From Typha latifolia (lineage: Eukaryota; Streptophyta; Magnoliopsida; Poales; Typhaceae), in the NCBI GenBank assembly GCA_019914945.1, contig CM034101.1, forward strand, positions 7,637,188 through 7,701,187: a stretch of DNA of 64,000 nt, written 5' to 3'. Within the stretch, counting starts at the first letter, position 1; the number at the start of each line of letters is the position of its first letter. Below, piece after piece: positions 20,178-31,106 of the stretch. Made by a program: the position numbers and the translations under genes. Under the pieces are notes generated by a model. It was not told where the DNA came from. It ran no database searches and saw nothing but the letters and a program-made list of their open reading frames with translations.

Positions 20178-23053
20178 GTCTCTCTCTCTCTCGGTCCTCT
20201 CTCTCTATCTCTCTCTCTCTCTCTCTAGCCGAGGCCGGTCGCCGCCGTAGCCACCTCCACGAGCGTTGGTGAGCTCTTTCTCCCTCTCTCTCTCTTCTTC
20301 TCTCTTCTTCTCTCTCCCTCTCACTATCCCCCTCTCTCTCTTTCTCTCTTTCTCTTTTTCTTACTTTGGGCACGGGCTCGTCGGAGCCGAGCCGCCGGCG
20401 AGAGGCCGGCAGTTGGCTGGCCACCAGCTGTTGGTGCCCTCCCCGCCGACCCGGTTCCGCAGTTCCCTCCCCTCCTCTCTTTCTTCTCTTCTTCTCTTCT
20501 CTTTTCTTCTTCTTCTTCCGTCTTTCTTCTTCCTTTCTTCTTCTTCTTCCTCAGCTGCTTCTCCTCCTCTTATTTTCTCGGCCCAGCACTATAGCAGAGA
20601 TCCTTTACCCTTTTAATTTTATTATTTATTTATTTATGTATTTCTGTCTTAATTAATACAAATAGATTTAGACATTATTTATTTTAATAATAATACACAT
20701 TCATCATTATGATTATTATTTATTAAAGTTTATTGATGATTAATTAAGTTATAAACTATTACACATAAATATAGGTAATACTTATATTTATTTATTTATT
20801 TGTTTATTTATTTACTTATATGTATATTAGATTAATAGATAGATTTGTAAATTAAAATTATTAGATTTATATTCTAATATTCTTATGATATCCATTTTAA
20901 GTAATTCTATTAATTTATTATACATTATTATTTTGTAAATAATAAGATAATGACTACATAGTCACAAATTAATCAAGATATAATTTAATTATAATTAGGT
21001 TTTTATCTATATGTATATTTTATTTATAATAAAAATCTAGCCAATTATAAAATTAAGTAGAAATTCTAAAATCTAATAAATCATCATATTTTACTCGAAA
21101 GGATTATAATGGGATAAACAACTAACTTTATGTTACTTAAATATTTTCAGATCCCGAACCCCTTATTTGAGACCCCGTGGATTTTGCTAGCGATGAGTGT
21201 CACTCGATTAACTGACGGGCGTGAGAGATGCGTGGTTTGTGTCCTCTGATCAGACTGTGAGTAGTCTTATCCCTTAGACGCCTTTCTCAAATTAGGTTAT
21301 ATTATACATTTATGTACATGCATGTTTTGGCCTCCAGCATGATTATATGATTTTATCTAGAGATGATTATAGTCGAGCATATTTTATCATGCATTCGATT
21401 ATGCTGATTTGGAATATGAGTACATTGGTGACATATATAGAGATGATTAGAGATGATTCTACTGTTATGATTATTTACCGAGTTAATCTGTAGCATGAGT
21501 ATGCATGTAATAGACTAGCATGAGTATGCATGTGTTGACGATACAGTTGGAGACTATATTGCATCATTTTCTTTTGATTCCTATTCTACCTAAATTTCTG
21601 TTATATATTGACTCGTTATCGTACTAGATATATGCATGTGATATGACATTTAGAAGGAAAACATGAAATGTGATTGATAGGCTAGTTGATAGAAAGCATG
21701 AGGATACCCGAGTAGGCGCCAGGGTTAGGGGTGCCTGGAGTGATGATTATGGTCGCTGCTATGCGATATCTCGTGGCCCATGTCCGATGCCAGTTGAGTA
21801 TGTGCGCACAGACAATCGGACACATGCCGTTCGCTAGGGCATATGTGGCGAGTTATCCTCACGAGGTTTCTATCAACTATGTAAGGTGCCCGGTCTGGAT
21901 GGATGTTGATACCCCTAGCGGATGGTATCAACTATGTAGGGTGCCCGGTCTGGATGGAGGTTGATACCCATAGCGGATGGCAGGGTATGGTTATATTTGA
22001 GATACTCCTTACCGATGGCAGAGTATGCTCGGAGCCTTCGGGCATGATGTTGAGACCGGGTACCGGGTGTTGACTGTGCACAGTGGTCTAGTATGTCGAT
22101 ATTATATCGAGATAGCGGTGATGATTATGATGTTGAGAAATGCATATGGTTTCATTATCATTTGATTACCTGATTATCGAGTGGTCAATATTCATCATAT
22201 ATGATTGCATTTGATATCATAACGTGATCATGGTCGGCATGCATCATGCGTCATATTTGAGAGAGAGCTATGATGATAGTATGATACAGAGATTTGTTTA
22301 CTCATGGTCGAGGATTATATACTTTTATCAGTTATGACATGTTATCTACTTTTTATTTGTATATTATTGAGGATACATTCATATACTCATTCATGACATG
22401 ATACTCTTTTTGATTCATATTATCCAATACATGATTTACTCTCTATTTGGCATCACTAATTCGGGGTAAGGTCTATTCACTGAGCCTTTTGCTCATGACT
22501 CTCTTTATTTTTCTTTTCTAATCCCCTCAGATATGTGGTACATGATAGCGACTTGAGAAGATATTATAGAGCAATGATGAGGTGAGCTATAGATACAAGA
22601 TGGTATAGATGATAGTTTATATAGAAATTTAGTTGTACCAGTATCTGATATTTGTACTCTTTTGTATTAGATGCTAATTTGTATAATACAGGTCGAATCA
22701 TAGTGTACTCTTGTATTAGTTATTTTAGTTGTATCTTGATGGTTTGTTGTGGCCTGTGTGGGTCCTGCCAGATTATGTAGCGGTCTAGTGTATATTATTG
22801 TGGACTTTGATATTCATATGTTAACAGGTTTATTTGGTTAAGAGTATGATTTATTTGGTTAAGAGTATGATTTATTTGGTGATGGATTATGTGATCATGG
22901 ATAGGTTAGCAGGTTTTATTTGATGATGTCATGATTATATGTGCACAGGAGAGTATCTGTGCGAGACGGGCCTCGCCCGACTTGTCGTGTGCGCCGCGTG
23001 TGCCGTGTGGGCGCATGGGCGTGCACGTGCCGTGCCGGGCGGGAGACGTTACA
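19906..23053 (+). mobile_element. Solo LTR A, 3148 bp, large-LTR Gypsy family
   Basis: It begins TGTAACAACCC and ends GACGTTACA. A perfect 5-bp target duplication GATTA flanks it (19901-19905 and 23054-23058). The interior is non-coding: a GC-rich start, long CT-microsatellite tracts (20110-20360 and 20470-20560), an AT-rich middle and a GC-rich end (CGGGCGGGAGACG). Copies at 42728-45922 and 60631-64000 share this order throughout. TGTAAC...GTTACA ends with a 3-kb length are typical of plant chromoviruses with very long LTRs (Tekay/Del-like); the lineage is inference because no internal region is present. The CT-repeat ORFs inside it are artefacts. Confidence 0.88.
21871..21980 (+). repeat. 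55-bp tandem duplication inside solo LTR A
   Basis: Two adjacent 55-bp units (21871-21925 and 21926-21980), each starting TATCAACTATGTARGGTGCC and ending with the AGCGGATGG word, differ at only a few positions. The same region of copy C carries an expanded array. Confidence 0.9.
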
Positions 23054-24177
23054 GATTAATACTTATATAAGCCCTTAACGAAAGTCTAATTAAGTCATAT
23101 AAGCCCATAAGATAAGGCCAATTAACTCAAGTAAACCCTTAAGATAAATCTAAATTAGTCAAGTAAGCTTTTAAGGCAAGTCCAATTAAGTTGTGTAAGC
23201 CTTTAAGGTAAATTCTAGTTCGAGTCATATAAGTCTTACAAGCTAATCCTAACGAGACTCATAATACCCGATCTCTATATATAAAGGGGTTGAACTGCTT
23301 TGTTTAAGCATCCAAGTATCCAATGAAAAATTAAGAATTATTTTTTATCCTAAGACTATCTTAGGAGTAAGAATAAGATAATATAAGAGTAAAAATAAAT
23401 TAATCATAACTGTTTACTTTTCTAGGAGTAATGATAACCACCATGATCTCAACGAGCCACTCTACCTTGCGATAATCTATTACCACCCTTGGTTGTTTGC
23501 CACTCTTTGACGACCGCTATAAAATCGAATAATTATCAATCTGTCCAATTATGATATTCTTCCACTATTTTAATTTTATTTTTTAACTCCAACCTCAGAA
23601 TAACTAAAGTCATTAGATCCATGATTTCCAAGGCTTCCTCATACTAAAATATCATTATTTTTTTACGTCTAGATCGTTCCAAATCTTGTTCGTAACAAAA
23701 TATTACAAAAATATAAACTAATAAATATCTATGTATTTGAACAAGATATGATATGATTAAATTTTTAACTAAACTCTACAAAATCAAAATACATAATAAT
23801 TTACTTAAGCAGATTTTAGAATATAACAAAAGTATAATATAATATAAAAAGTATTAGTCATGTTATATACATTATAATTGTTTCGAGCTCTATCGAGCTG
23901 GCTCATGATCAAGCTTGGATCAAAATTACCTTATGAGTCTAGTTTGAACATCAAGCTCAACTTAGCTCCTTTTCAAGCCAAGCTCAAGGTGGCTTGATTA
24001 TTTTGATAGCCCTACTACCTATAGGCTAGTTATGCTGAAAAAAAAAGGGAGTAGCCCTCTACAAATTTACATGTTGGACTAATGAACTACTTTCCTAATA
24101 AATAGACAACAGTTGGTACCTAAATCGTACACATATAGTGCTATAGTGAATTTAAATATCAACCTTAAGGATAGAAA

Positions 24178-24748
24178 AAAGAGTCAAGCCTGAATGAGCC
24201 AGCTCTAGTTTAGACTTAGCTTGAAATTAATTTTAAACATAATTTTTTATATAAACTTAGCTCGGCTCAGCTCAGCTCAAGTTGAGTTGAGCTTAAGCCG
24301 ATGAGGACATGACCCAAGTCAAGACAAAGCCTAAATTGAGCCTATTTTCAAACCGAACTGAAGCTGGGCTAGTCTGTGTAGGACGAAGCTTGAGTTGAAC
24401 CCAAGCTTGAAACTAGGCTATTTTCAAGCTGAGCCAAACTAAATTCAAGACGAGCTACTTCGAGCTAACCAAATCCTAAGCCCAGCCCAAGCCTAAAACT
24501 ATACTAGTTTCAAGCCAAGCCTATCGAGTTGAGCCAACTAAGTCTATGTTTGGGTCAAAGATTTAATAGTTATAAATATATTTATTTAATAAATAACTTT
24601 TTTCTAGCTGAGTGCAAGTTAGCTCTGGCTTATGCTCAACTCGAAATTCAATTAGAGCGGAAAAATTTATTTACACTCAACTTAGCTTAAGTTGAGCTGA
24701 GCCAAGCTCGAGCTGATCACGAACTGCTCGTTTATTTTGACACCCCTA
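24178..24748. mobile_element. Fragment of the same hAT-like family
   Basis: The right end TTTATTTTGACACCCCTA (reverse complement TAGGGGTGTCAAAATAAA) is a classic terminal sequence, and the interior is the same gagctgagc/agctcaagtt type. The left end starts abruptly near GAGTCAAGCCTGAATGAGCC without the terminal TAGGG, so it seems truncated. Confidence 0.55.
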
Positions 24749-27100
24749 GTCAACCCTAATATTGACAAGAGAATTCTACAACTAAACTATAGTGATCCGC
24801 CTAACTAGAATCATCAATTTGTCCTAAACAAAGAAAGGTATTGGCATGCAAATATATCATCCCAAAAATAGCGAAATAGCAGATTTAGGATCCTAAGCAA
24901 AAGGAGTTAGAGAGATTTACAATTTCTTCGAGCAGCAATTTGTATGTATCTTTATATAAAGAACGATACTGTGAAACCTTGTCCTACAGTTTTCTCAATC
25001 CTTTTTTACATGTATTCCTTATGAGTCCAAAAGAGGGACCAAAACTTAAAATACTAGAAAGTTTTTGGCAATTCCTTCTTTTGCCACAGAGCTCTCCAAA
25101 CTTGTTGCTATCGTTTGCCAATGGACCTACAGTTTTCTAGGCTGGCTAAATTCTCCCTTGCTTATAGTTCCATTACCATTAAATATGTGCTTATTCTTCC
25201 TTCATCCCCAAGGATGCTTAGTTCCTTTACTAAATGACCAAGGAGTACATTCCCTTTTTGAGCACATGACCTTACTTTTTGGCAAGTGGGCGTGAACGAC
25301 GCATCCTAGTAGGAAAGCATGAGGCAACAATTATTCTTCCAATTGTCATGTGGTCTTCATCTTTTGAATCTGAATCTAAGAAACATGTACACAGTTATCT
25401 CTTTAAAATCTCAAATCTCATAACTGCCCAGATGCCATTAGAGCAAGAAGAGTGGAGGATATTGACTCCTACGGTTGTTCAAAAAGTCCGTAAGCCTAAA
25501 GCTAGTATATGTCTGACCCGTAAAATCGGGTCAATACCTAGCCTAAGCCTATTATTTGCCCAGCCTAGCCCGACATAACTCGACCCAAAAGTCTATTAGA
25601 CCGGCTTAGGTCAAAGGGGGCTAAAGCCCAGCCCAACTCGAGGAGCTCTCGGCCCATCCATTATAGCCCAACCCAAGCCCATACGTATTGGCCCATTCGC
25701 CCATAATTGGATTTAAATTTTTGAATTTCTAAAATTTATGTAGATGGAAGATGTCCATATATGGAAACAACAAGTATAACAAAATTCTATGATAGAAAAT
25801 TCTAATCTTTATTAGATAATTAAGTCTCTTTAGTTAAATACTTTTTTTTTTTGTAAAAAATGAATTTTTTTAACTAAGATGACAGACACCTAAATATTAC
25901 ATCATCCAAACTATATGCAAAATACAAATCACAAATTTGCTTAAACATCGGACCCTAACAGTTAGAACCTTTCTTTTTTTTCCCTGAAAGCCCAGGCTTT
26001 TGGATCTGATCCAAAACTAGTCTAGGACTGGATTGGGCCAGCCCAGCCTCTGCCTCATCGGCAAACTTTCCACGTCCAAAAACTATCATGCGGTGGGTCT
26101 GAAAAATGCACTCACTAAGTCATGGTTCTTGGAAGGCTCATTTGAGTTTATTGATGGGAGTATTTCTCTTTCGAGCTGGCGGCAAACTGGTGGAAAATCT
26201 GGTCTGGTGCTTCGTGATCCTTCAATAGGGACTTGTTCATTCTCACTCATCTTCTACCCGACGGACCTGACAACCAATAGGGCAAGCCCATATATAAGCC
26301 CATCTAGGCGGCTGCTTTGGGCCTCCAAATAAATTGATTACAGTAACTGTAGAGTTGTGCTCCAAAATGAAATTTTTTTGGGCCCCGTCTTGGGCTCACA
26401 AAAACCATTGAGCAGCACTTCCTATAAGAATCAGCTATAGAGTTGGGCCACATTGTGGGCCCAAGAAAACCAACCACCATACAACACCTAATTAGAAACA
26501 AGACAACAAAAGCAAATTAAATGGAAGGATTAATTGACAATGTAATTTTCTCATAAAATCTCATATATAACAAATAAGTGTAACTACTATGCTAATGTAA
26601 TCAAACAGTAAATAAATCCTTTAAATTTCATATATAATTCCAATTTGAATATATGATCTCTCTCAAATAAAAAATGATACATATCTATCTCACCAATCTC
26701 CAATTGGTGTGATCATCACGGGTGAGAGGACGACGCAAACTCGACTGATGCCTAGTTGAACCACTGTCTTTTGCGTAATTGAGTTGACCATCGACATTGG
26801 TCAAGATGGTGATATTATTTACAAATTCATATTAAATTTTTTCTCATTACAACAACTTATCGAGTTTTTAATATTTATTCTTTTAAAAAATTCATTATTG
26901 ATTATGTCTACTAGAAAATATTTAATTAGCAATGTCACAAGAAAGATTAAATGGACCAGCAATATTATCAATTGAAAAAGATATATTAGCAAAAATTGAA
27001 TACAAACATTTAATTAGTAATTTTGCATCTCAGAAAGCAAGAAAAAAGTTTAGATAATTTAATTATAGTATTTAATTTTGTTTATTAGTTTTTAGGGTCT
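24749..27100. other. Intergenic DNA with uncharacterised repeats
   Basis: No gene recognised; ORFs of up to 99 codons here show no domain I know. The block at about 25500-26050 is rich in AGCCCAGCCC / GGGCTNGGC words and starts with a short ACCCGTAAAATCGGGT hairpin, suggestive of another non-autonomous DNA element. A pair of GGGCCC/GGGCTC words flanks 26380-26460. Ends are not definable. Confidence 0.4.
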
Positions 27101-27128
27101 CGGTTCTTATTTAGACGACCCTAACCAA

Positions 27129-28027
27129 ATGGTATTTCAATCACTCAGAATTCTAGGTGTCGCTTCATGGCATTCCTCTTGGTTTTATGTCGGTCCAAAC
27201 TCTCTCGCCGTGCGCACTAGTGAGCCTGTAGCATCCGACGTCACCGACACCTCAAAATGGTTGTGGTTCATGCATACTAGGGTTTGCATCAATGTCACCG
27301 AGCCTCTTATTGATGCCTTTCTATCTCCTTACCTAACAAAGGAACTCTCGAGATCAAACCTAGGCAGGACTTGAAATATAAGGCCAAACTTGACCCTCAT
27401 GGAACATATAACTTCTTCCTTTGCGCAAGGATCTTCCATTTTTCGGCTTCTCAACTTTCTCTTTGTTGTGTAGCTAACTATAACTATGTGATCTCCCCAT
27501 CAGGGAAATTGGGCAGCCAATTGATCTACATTCGTCAATCAATGAATTTTATGGTGAATATCAACAAAGATGGCTTCCTTGATTTGGGCCTATCTAGCCC
27601 GGCTTTCACTTGATTTAATAGATGTGCAAACTGGTCATTTATTTACAAGCATCTGGATCGAGCTTTGGCCAACTTTGACTAGTGCAACCTCTTCCCCTCT
27701 AGTAAGGTGCTACACCTTCCCGCTGTTTCATCGAATCATAATTCTATTCTCATGGATACCTCTCTAGTAGAGAACCGTTCACCCTTTAAGTTCAAGGTGG
27801 AGAACTGATGGTTCAAGATCATCTCCTACTCCTACATAGATAAGTGGACTGAGATCTTCTGCCCCTCCAAGCGCTTCTCGGTGAAACTAGCCTGCTACAT
27901 TCACCACATTAAGCTATGGGCAAAGAGGGAGGTAGGGAGCTTAGACCTTAGTATTTCCCATCTTGAGAAAGAGCTTCTCTAGCTTCAAAGCACCCATTGG
28001 GTTCGAACTTTCTCAAGGAGAATCACC
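27129..28027 (+). pseudogene. L1-type LINE relic: endonuclease end and linker (left part)
   Basis: Degenerate reading frames resemble the region between endonuclease and reverse transcriptase of plant L1 LINEs: LFTSIWIELWPTLTSATSS near 27630-27690 (cf. the LDR.F.S..W...FP motif), a phenylalanine-rich FKFKVEN/WFKIISYSYIDKWTE stretch near 27785-27850, and KLWAKREVGSLDLSISHLEK near 27910-27970. There are many stops. The relic is interrupted at 28027 by the Gypsy insertion and resumes at 33195, where the next expected LINE block begins. The part before 27560 is only tentatively included. Confidence 0.6.
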
Positions 28028-28953
28028 TGATACGATCTTCTCTTTGGGGCTAAGGCTCTGATACCAGCTTGATACGATCTGGCACGGAACTTTGAAATTA
28101 GATCCCAAAATATTCTGTCGTCGGATCGACGTGAGATTTTGATATGTTGTAGCCTCATAAAAGAGCTTTCCAACAAATCTAGTAATAGGCGAATCGGAGT
28201 TGGGGATCTCGAGATATCGTTCGTTTAGTGGCTGAACGTCAGGATGCTCTGTTTTGGATTCGTGGATGGAGGCACGAGATCCTAGGTAATGGTGGATGGT
28301 GGTGGACCAGCGTTAATGTGGTGGCACCGGTGAAAAGTGATGGTGGAACGGTTGTGGTTGATGGAAGGATTAGGGCAAGTGTTGGATAGATTGGACGAAG
28401 GGGGAGAAGAGGGCCACCCCTAAGGGACTAGGGTGATTAGCCGGACGAGGGAGGTTAGAAGCGGCGTCGTCGGGGATTGAGAGAACGGGAGCGAAGAAGA
28501 CGAAGGAGGCAAGGCAAAACTCAATTTCAATAATCAATACTAATTTTGGTTGCCCAACACATCCTTTTATAGGCTAACCAACAACTCACATTAACCCTAA
28601 AACACAATTTTCGCCGACCGCGTTCGAACTCGCCCGACCGCGTTCGAACGCACCGAATTAGCTCTTCTGGATTTGCGAACGCAATGCAGACGTTCGAACG
28701 CGTGATCGAACGCGCCTGTCGGTATTTGCGAACGCGATGTAGGCGTTCATAGTGCGTTCGAACGCACAGTACATTCTTTTCTCCACGTTCACAACCCCGT
28801 TCACAAACCGCGTTCGAACTCACTCCACCCGCGTTCGAACGCGACTTACAGAAAACTTATTTTAATAGAAATTAAACACTAAAACATGAAATAAAAACAC
28901 TCCTAAAGTGAATCCATGCTTGAGACGATGTCGGTGAAGTCCGAATCGTATCA
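28028..28953 (-). repeat. 3' LTR of the complete Gypsy element
   Basis: On the minus strand U3 runs from 28953 down to the TATA box TATAAAA at 28571-28565. A cluster of TTCGAA palindromes lies between (28623-28839). The U5 end carries a 42-bp tandem unit: the terminus occurs at 28028 and again at 28070, with an embedded primer-site copy (28056-28067) between them. Confidence 0.95.
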
Positions 28954-28980
28954 ATCCACCACGCTTCCGCAACCTTGTCC

Positions 28981-30237
28981 TCAAGGTTTGAAGTTTGTGA
29001 AGCGATCTTTGAACTCTGGCTTAAGTTCCTCCATGGTATGATCTTCTGCATTGGTTCCCCACATATCTGAAGATATAGGAAATGCTGGTGCTGAAAGAAC
29101 GGCAAGCTCACTTGTGTCCGGTTGGCGCGAAAGAGCATCGGCGGCTCGATTTTCAATCCCCTTTTTGTAGACTAATTTGTAGTCATACCCAAGGAGTTTC
29201 GTGACCCACCGTTGTTGGGCTGGGGTGTGCACACGTTGCTCCATGAAGTAGGGTAAGCTACGCTGGTCCGTGCGGATAGTAAATCGTTGGCCAATCAAGT
29301 AGGGTCGCCATTTGGTAACGGCGTGTAGAATCGCTAGCATTTCGTGCTCGTAGGTAGATAGCTGTCGCGACTGACTTGACAATGCTTTGCTCATATATGC
29401 CACGGGTATGCCCTCTTGCATCAAAACTGCTCCAATGCCCTCACCCGAAGCGTCGCACTCCACCACAAAGGGCTTGCCGAAATCTGGTAGTGCTAGAACC
29501 GGAGCTGTAGACATAGCTGTCTTCAAGGCTTCGAAGGCCTCCGTTGCTTTGCCCGTCCATTGAAACCCACCTTTTCTGAGTAAGGAGGTCAGCGGGGCAG
29601 CAATTTTGCCATAGTTGGCAACAAATCGCCGGTAGTACCCTGTCAATCCAAGGAATCCTCTCAATTCCCCTCGATTAGTAGGAATCGGCCAATCCACCAT
29701 ATTCTTGATCTTGCTTGGGTCGGCTTCCACTCCTTTTACAGAGATTATATGCCCCAAGTACTCCACTCTTGACTCTCCCCAAAGACACTTGCTCATCTTA
29801 ACTTTTAGCTGGTTTTGTCGCAAGATATTTAATACCTCCCGCACGTGCCGCAAGTGCTCACTCCAATTCCCGCTGTATACTAGAATATCATCAAAGAAGA
29901 CGAGCACGTACCGACGCAAGAGTGGGCGGAAGAGGTCATTCATCAGCCCTTGGAAGGTGGCCGGTGCATTGGTGAGCCCAAACGGCATGACTCGGAACTC
30001 ATAGTGGCCATCGTGAGTTCGGAACGCCGTTTTGTGTACATCTTCAGGGTCGACTCGGATTTGATGGTATCCCGCTCTTAAGTCAAGTTTGCTGAAGTAG
30101 GCCGACCCTGTGAGCTCATCCAGCAACTCCTCGATCACCGGTATTGGATACCGGTCCTTGACAGTAATTGCATTCAAGGCTCGGTAGTCGACGCAAAACC
30201 GCCAACTCCGGTCTTTCTTCCAACCACGACAGCACCG
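28981..30237 (-). CDS. Ty3/Gypsy reverse transcriptase-RNase H (open frame)
   Basis: The open frame runs about 400 codons. It starts in RT block 2 (homology begins upstream of any start, near SWRFCVDYRALN; the first near-cognate codon at 30177 is a leucine TTG inside the conserved motif). Numbering from 30177: FSKLDLRAGYHQI at 28-40, MPFGLTNAPATFQ at 64-76, the catalytic FFDDILVY at 94-101, the connection-domain motif ELRGFLGLTGYYRRF at 171-185, and RNase H residues D242 (CDASG), the glutamates of YEHEML (276-280) and D304 (TDQRSL). It ends after IENRAADALSRQ and about 50 more residues, right before the LTR. It copies element RNA into DNA. The N-terminal RT fingers and all upstream PR are missing, replaced by unrelated sequence, so expression would need an in-frame upstream start or fusion that I do not see. 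Confidence 0.93.
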   Translation of the reverse strand, partial: RCCRGWKKDRSWRFCVDYRALNAITVKDRYPIPVIEELLDELTGSAYFSKLDLRAGYHQIRVDPEDVHKTAFRTHDGHYEFRVMPFGLTNAPATFQGLMNDLFRPLLRRYVLVFFDDILVYSGNWSEHLRHVREVLNILRQNQLKVKMSKCLWGESRVEYLGHIISVKGVEADPSKIKNMVDWPIPTNRGELRGFLGLTGYYRRFVANYGKIAAPLTSLLRKGGFQWTGKATEAFEALKTAMSTAPVLALPDFGKPFVVECDASGEGIGAVLMQEGIPVAYMSKALSSQSRQLSTYEHEMLAILHAVTKWRPYLIGQRFTIRTDQRSLPYFMEQRVHTPAQQRWVTKLLGYDYKLVYKKGIENRAADALSRQPDTSELAVLSAPAFPISSDMWGTNAEDHTMEELKPEFKDRFTNFKP

Positions 30238-31106
30238 GCCTCTGACAGCCTCGTAAAGACCTTGTGGGCTAATGCTTTTCTCACCCCAATGGTCGAAAGC
30301 TCCCTGCCATGGCTACGACAAAATGAAGAAGAAGGAGATGAAGATTTAGTTTTTGTCAACCTCAGCCTTCCACAGCAGTCAACCGTCGCCACCCCAAGAG
30401 GGGCCTCACCAACAACTATTGTAGTATTCCGGATGACCAAAGGCTCCTTGCCATGGCTGCAACGGGATAGAGAAGGACCTGAAGATTTTATTTTTTGGGC
30501 CAACTTCGGCCTTCCATCGCCGCCGACTACTGCCACACCGTCGGGAACCCTACTTAAGCAACTACTGGAGGTGGTCACTACTCAGCCAAGGCTGCCACGT
30601 GCTAAGGCAACTCCTATGGCAATGGCTAATGGAGATGGAACTAAGAGAGAAAGATTAGGGATTTCAAATTTTTTTGAAGACTCTAAGTGGTTAGAATTTC
30701 AAGAAGGCTACATTGTTGGGCTTGACCAGGTGGAATTGCTAGACATTAGTTGGGTTGGACCTAAGAGCCAAAGGGGTCAAGTCAAGTTGGAGTCATCTTT
30801 GGACTTCGGGACTCAGTTAAGTCAAATAAGGGACATGATCAGAAACCCTCTACTTGACTTAAGACGAGTTTGCTTATACCAGGATACATTTGACTCGGAT
30901 CCTAATCCATGGAGTGGGCAGAATGATTATAAGCACAACCAACAATCAGTTTGGCTAGCTGAACCTAACTTGAGTCACTGGGAGAACCTAATCTAGATCC
31001 ACCAACTGCATCTAACTCGACCTCCCGAGCGCAATCGGATGCACCAGATTTCTATTACTGAACTGACATTGAGTCAATTAGTTCGACCACCCGAGACCAA
31101 GTGGAC
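30238..31106 (-). other. Unrecognised internal segment of the complete Gypsy element
   Basis: Between RT and the gag-like ORF lies about 0.87 kb with no retroelement homology I can see. It contains an imperfect tandem duplication with a period near 144 bp (copies starting near 30290 and 30434; compare SLPWLRQNEEEGDEDLVF with SLPWLQRDREGPEDFIFW on the plus strand). The plus strand is open for 245 codons (30262-30996), antisense to the element. The segment replaces gag core, protease and RT fingers. It may be captured host sequence or an old deletion-insertion; neither is proved. Confidence 0.5.

Larger units (their letters stand above)
19551..23707 (+). mobile_element. Internally deleted Gypsy relic carrying solo LTR A
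   Basis: TGATATGAAC occurs at 19551 and 19824. The second copy directly follows the conserved pol-tail region (ccttgaggacaaa, 19790-19823), so it is the start of a 3' LTR, and the first looks like the truncated start of the 5' LTR. The 3' LTR continues after the nested solo LTR from 23054 to a CA near 23706, about 735 bp in total, close to the 771-bp LTR at 37446. It includes a TATA-like CTATATATAAAGGGG at about 23273. Both flanks carry the AT-rich words aaaaatataaa, as expected for a target duplication but too simple to be decisive. Almost all internal coding sequence is gone. Confidence 0.6.
19273..24014. mobile_element. hAT-like element arms enclosing a Gypsy relic and a solo LTR
   Basis: The left end TAGGGGGTGTAAGTGAG at 19273 and right end TTTTGATAGCCCTA at 24014 are the same terminal type as the element at 15120. 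The inner arms (about 278 bp left, 307 bp right) share its 'ttgagcttga' interior. Between them, at 19551-23707, lies an inserted Gypsy relic. No clean 8-bp target duplication is visible (CCCATAGA on the left, CTACCTAT on the right), so either the ends are eroded or the right boundary is slightly off. Confidence 0.6.

Noticed and set aside
20128..20616. Overlapping ORFs on both strands near the CT tracts
   Set aside because: Arg/Glu or Ser/Leu repeats from the CT microsatellite in solo LTR A; not genes.
26033..26332. 99-codon plus-strand ORF
   Set aside because: No recognisable motif; it overlaps repeat-like AGCCCAGCCC DNA.
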